This document shows, piece after piece, positions 60,738-64,000 of a stretch of 64,000 bases of DNA. The DNA comes from Pohlia nutans (taxonomy: Eukaryota; Streptophyta; Bryopsida; Bryales; Mniaceae). The translations under genes were made by a program, and so were the position numbers. Within the stretch, counting starts at the first letter, position 1; each line of letters starts with the position of its first letter. The stretch is from contig CM040088.1 in the NCBI GenBank assembly GCA_022496805.1, positions 23,281,001 through 23,345,000 of the forward strand. The letters are read 5' to 3'. The notes below the pieces were generated by a model. That model was given only the letters and a program-made list of their open reading frames with translations, made no database searches and was not told the origin of the DNA.

Positions 60738-61742
60738 TCGCTCAGTAAATGAAGGGAGCCTCGATGACTCTCTGAAATAGCTTTCTAAAACACAAGAGTT
60801 CCTTGACCGAAAAGCTCATATTTGTGTCTACCATCAACACTTCTCGAAATGCAGAGCACCTTGGGAACCATGTCCACGTTGTAATCCTTGCTGGACCCCA
60901 AAAACCCTGGAGGCTTTTCCTGACCCCTGAACTTCTGCCATAGCTGAGAAAAAACACCAAAGGGTAAGCGTGAGTCTTTTAAAGGTAAAAATTTGCAACT
61001 TTATGGGCACACGGAACTAACTGCTCAGAGTTGGCTTCAGATAAGTTAGGTCGACCCATGAAGTTCCCTCAAATTGATTTTACAGAAAAACTAAGACAAT
61101 AATACACTCAGACCTTCGCTAAAAACAATTAATATTCTGGAATATCCCACACACTTGTCACATTATCACTGACTCTATCGCACATTCAAACTATGTGATA
61201 GTCAGTTTTTGGGACCCCAGGCGGTCAGATTGAAGAGGTCAGGGTGTAGCAGAAAATTAGGGTTCGGCATTTCGCAAATCCATCCTAGCTTGAGATCTTG
61301 GATGCGGCCCCAAAAGCAAACATGACTCAGAATCACACGCAAAGAGGAAGAAAGAGCACTTATCCCTGAACAGGAATTCAGCGTGTACGTGAGTTGTCAA
61401 GATGTGTGAGCTAAGAATAATAATGTCAACAAGACAGCTTTGATGTACATGGTTTTCCTCCAACTAAATTTCAAACTCAAGGAACCAAAACTGGTGAACA
61501 AAACGAAACCCTGCGTCTACTTCAACTCCTTCAACTTGGGGATTTATTCACTAAGCCTCTACTGTTCATTCTCCATCCCATCCCATTTCGTATAGCTGCA
61601 CAACTAATGTAAACTATGGTTTTCCTTCACCAAAATTTCAAATTTTGCATCTACAAGTCCAGGAACCAAAACGAAACCCTGCGTTTCTTTTTTATTTGCT
61701 TAGTATCTATTGTTCATTCGATTCTGTAGCATGAGCCCTTAC

Positions 61743-61836
61743 CGTCGGTCACGTTCGTAGCGCTCTGCGCAGAGACGACTCCCACGAAGCTCCAACAGAC
61801 CATCGCTACCACTTCACCGAGGCGCCATCCCTCCAT
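61743..61836 (-). other. Possible first exon with signal peptide
   Basis: An ATG opens MEGWRLGEVVAMVCWSFVGV then VSAQSATNVTD before a good donor (GTAAGG). The hydrophobic core and small residues before QS look like a secretory signal peptide, as at the start of leucine-rich-repeat receptor kinases. No matching second exon is seen. The next exons on the strand are GDI, in a different phase. It may be a stranded first exon. Confidence 0.35.
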
Positions 61837-62100
61837 TGCGACAGGCTCTTCCACCAACAAACGTCAAGGAATGAACTGCAGCAAACGAAGTGACCCTCGA
61901 AGAATTCAAACCCCAAGTCTCCCGCAACGACGATGAAGCAATTCAGGCAGAAACCCCACCTCTCGAAGAAAAATCCCACCTTTCTAGGGTTTAACTGAAG
62001 ATACAAGATACAGTCATCAGTCATTTTACCCTGGTAAGGTACGTTTTCGAAACTTCGAAAGGTCACCGTAAATGAAACTGCGACAGAGCAAATGAAAACT

Positions 62101-62252
62101 CGACACACATCAGGCCGGGGGCGGTTTCCGAAAGCACACCTCTTCGAATAAAACTTCGACACACATCGGGCCGGGGGCAGTTTCCGAAAGCACACCTCTT
62201 CGAATGAAACTTCGACACACATAGGGCCGGGGGCGGTTTCCGAAACTTCGCT
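62101..62252. repeat. 56-bp tandem repeat, about 2.7 copies
   Basis: The units begin CGACACACATCGGGCCGGGG at 62101, 62157 and 62213 and contain GGTTTCCGAAAGCACACC. It lies between the divergent exon at 61836 and the frame at 62388. Confidence 0.85.
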
Positions 62253-62387
62253 CAAGCGGTCCAGCCAACGCAGGCGCAAACGTAGTTGCACTTCTAACTA
62301 CCGCACGCACACTTCCTACCGCATAATGCTATAAAGCCCTCTGAAAACGCACTAAGTCCCAACAGAAGCTTCTTCTTCCGATTCATC

Positions 62388-63914
62388 ATGGAGTTCCTTT
62401 CTAGTTTGAGTATGGAGGACATTGCAAAGGTTGTAGCTTTGCTAAAGGGAATGCAACCGACCACTATTGCTCCCTCCGCCCCTTCTACTCCAATTCCCTC
62501 TGTCAATGCAAATCTAACATCTTCTCCTTCTCTTTCTCCTCCCTTCCTCTCTCTACGTCACTCTCAATCTGTCTACGAGCAACCCTCTTCTTCTCAACGA
62601 CCTTCCCCATCTACCTCCACGGCACCTGTGTCCTCTGTCCCTACGCGCGCCCCTCTTCCTGTTCGGCGCGTTCCTCAACTCCAAGTGAACTCACAGTTAC
62701 GGCCGCAGGCACCTACACGGCCCCAACCGAACGCACCAGAATTGCCCCGGCCCCAACTGAACGTTGCTCGGCATCAACTCAACAATTCTACGCGACTCCA
62801 ACCCAACACTCACGCACGGCCCCAAATTGATGTCCCAGCTCGAATTCCTAGACCATTTGCAAGAAGAAGGACAAAATGCGGTCGATCAAATGTTGGAGTG
62901 GCTTTGGCGGCTATGGAGGCCAATCCCGGACCTACCCGTGAACGCATATTTCGAATGAAGGCCCCCAAATACTCCAAGAATGCAAGCGGTGACAATCTTT
63001 ATGGCAGGAAGTACTTACACGATTTTCATTTTTCTGCGTATTTAGATTATCTTGATACTCAAGGAAAAATCAATTGGTGGTTTACTAATCCCGATGATGA
63101 AGAAGTTTACGATGTTCTATTTTCAAATTATAGAAACAACATAGAGGCTAGAAAAAAATGCAAACAATTCATAGAGCAGATGATTGATGGTTTGGGAGCA
63201 CTTCAATTTGTTATCAACGGTTTGTTTTCAAAATTGCGTTGGGAGGTAGACGATGTGTATCTCCATTTCATGGACCACAAGCAAAATTATCAAAAAATAT
63301 ACAATGAGCGTGCATCGAGACAAGAGGAGGATAGAAGAATTATTGAGACCATGGAAGGAGAGAATGATGGTTTAGTCCTAACCATGGTAGACAATGTTGT
63401 AAAAGATGAACCTTTGGAAGAGGATGGAAGAGACATTGAAGACATTGAGGGGGGAGAGCAAGACGTCGTTGCTAGTAGAGAAGACAACGTTGTCACAAGA
63501 CAAGGCATTGATGTTGTAATTGAAGAAGAGGTTGGAGGAGCCACGAGGAAGAGTAAGGGCAAAAAGAAGGACGGTCCATTGGCATCCAAGAAGCACAAAA
63601 AGGTTTGTAACGTATCCAAAGATGCATCCTCCGGACTTCTATGGGAGGAACTCACAACTTTTGACAAAACAACCTTAGTTCAAAAGGTCATGGGTGTGGA
63701 ATCACGATTTGATGTAGAAAAATTTGTTCGGAAATGGATTGGAGATAGAAAGAAAATTCACGAGTCATATCCAAAAATAAAAAATGCAAGGGATATGGAA
63801 GATTCTTTAGTCATCGAAGCAGTTGCCGAATGGGCCTTTAAAACCCAAAAAATAGTGTTCATTGGCACCAAAGGTTTTGAAGGTATTAGTTTGGAGGATT
63901 GGAATGTCATTTAG
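62388..63914 (+). CDS. 508-residue protein of unknown family, possibly transposon-related
   Basis: The frame is single and uninterrupted. A TATA-like CTATAAAG lies about 60 bp before the ATG. Residues 30-165 are rich in proline, serine and glutamine and repeat RPQLN/RPQPN-type words. A globular part (about 200-305) contains YGRKYLHDFHFSAYLDYLD and INWWFTNPDDEEVYDVLFSN. An acidic/basic region with KSKGKKK follows, then a C-terminal domain (LVQKVMGVESRFDVEKFVRK and so on). I do not recognise it. The intronless form and the lack of a known family would fit a transposon or recent orphan. A long 3' part may lie beyond the window. Confidence 0.5.
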   Translation: MEFLSSLSMEDIAKVVALLKGMQPTTIAPSAPSTPIPSVNANLTSSPSLSPPFLSLRHSQSVYEQPSSSQRPSPSTSTAPVSSVPTRAPLPVRRVPQLQVNSQLRPQAPTRPQPNAPELPRPQLNVARHQLNNSTRLQPNTHARPQIDVPARIPRPFARRRTKCGRSNVGVALAAMEANPGPTRERIFRMKAPKYSKNASGDNLYGRKYLHDFHFSAYLDYLDTQGKINWWFTNPDDEEVYDVLFSNYRNNIEARKKCKQFIEQMIDGLGALQFVINGLFSKLRWEVDDVYLHFMDHKQNYQKIYNERASRQEEDRRIIETMEGENDGLVLTMVDNVVKDEPLEEDGRDIEDIEGGEQDVVASREDNVVTRQGIDVVIEEEVGGATRKSKGKKKDGPLASKKHKKVCNVSKDASSGLLWEELTTFDKTTLVQKVMGVESRFDVEKFVRKWIGDRKKIHESYPKIKNARDMEDSLVIEAVAEWAFKTQKIVFIGTKGFEGISLEDWNVI

Positions 63915-64000
63915 AAATGACTGTTGTTGTTTGTTACAATAGTTTTAGCATGAAAATTGTACTTTTCAAGAAATATCAAATGTTTTTATTTTTTATTCTC

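Larger units (their letters stand above)
55562..60943 (-). pseudogene. GDI: Rab GDP-dissociation inhibitor gene, 5'-truncated and damaged
   Basis: Eleven exons are found: 60860-60943, 60266-60373, 59354-59526, 58990-59101, 58265-58345, 58019-58081, 57419-57524, 57189-57313, 56697-56907, 56103-56177 and 55562-55612. They cover about 394 of some 445 residues, from LWQKFRGQEKPPGFLGSSKD through [13 protein letters not shown] to SVDLSAASAAED. GDI extracts and recycles prenylated Rab GTPases. Three faults are visible. The N-terminal exons with the dinucleotide-binding glycine motif and NDYYGGES are missing from the window. Exon seven carries a 4-bp insertion (106 instead of 102 bp). Exon eight has TT where the donor GT should be (57187-57188). 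An assembly error could explain single faults but hardly all three. Confidence 0.85.

Overview
The window is nuclear DNA of a land plant. It carries spliced plant genes with GT-AG introns, a plant-type Ty1/copia retrotransposon primed by initiator-Met tRNA, plant CACTA termini, and AT-rich intergenic DNA packed with small inverted-repeat elements. The DUF7869-like transposon gene and the general repeat style make me favour a non-seed plant (moss, lycophyte or fern) over a flowering plant, but that is inference.

Host genes I can reconstruct exon by exon, all on the minus strand: a CMC4-like twin-Cx9C mitochondrial protein (7142-8286); a SMAP1-type small acidic protein just upstream of it (8390-8581); an IGR-motif mitoribosomal protein of the mS41 type (11857-13838); the beta subunit of mitochondrial processing peptidase in nine exons (19667-23969); and an intronless RNA 3'-phosphate cyclase (50708-51787). 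Four of these five concern mitochondria or RNA ends, but I see no sign of shared control except between CMC4 and SMAP, which are only 103 bp apart.

From 25.0 to 38.5 kb lies what I read as one large terminal-inverted-repeat element of about 13.46 kb. Two genes diverge and each ends near a terminus. On the left is a DUF7869-like protein with an RNase H-like acidic signature. On the right is a 1188-codon ParB-like plus methyltransferase-like frame. Between them sit arrays of about 60-bp units with a CATATG-centred hairpin, and cargo that includes recognisable spliced exons of host genes (VPS26-type, ORANGE-type, protein kinase). Fragments of the same family lie at 0.64-2.9 kb. The two coding frames are broken only by in-frame stops that single C-to-T changes explain.

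A Ty1/copia element (43717-49374, minus strand, TSD GTCTT) has decayed gag-pol but an intact 179-codon antisense frame next to its 3' LTR. From 53.5 to 61.8 kb, same-strand remnants of an importin-beta (MOS14/TNPO3 type) gene and a Rab GDI gene lie together. Both are truncated and damaged. The right edge holds an intact 508-codon frame of unknown function.

Across the whole window at least twelve small elements begin TTAA-CCCCTAAA or a close variant and end in its inverse. They form one superfamily of MITE-like elements with TTAA target sites, reminiscent of piggyBac insertion.
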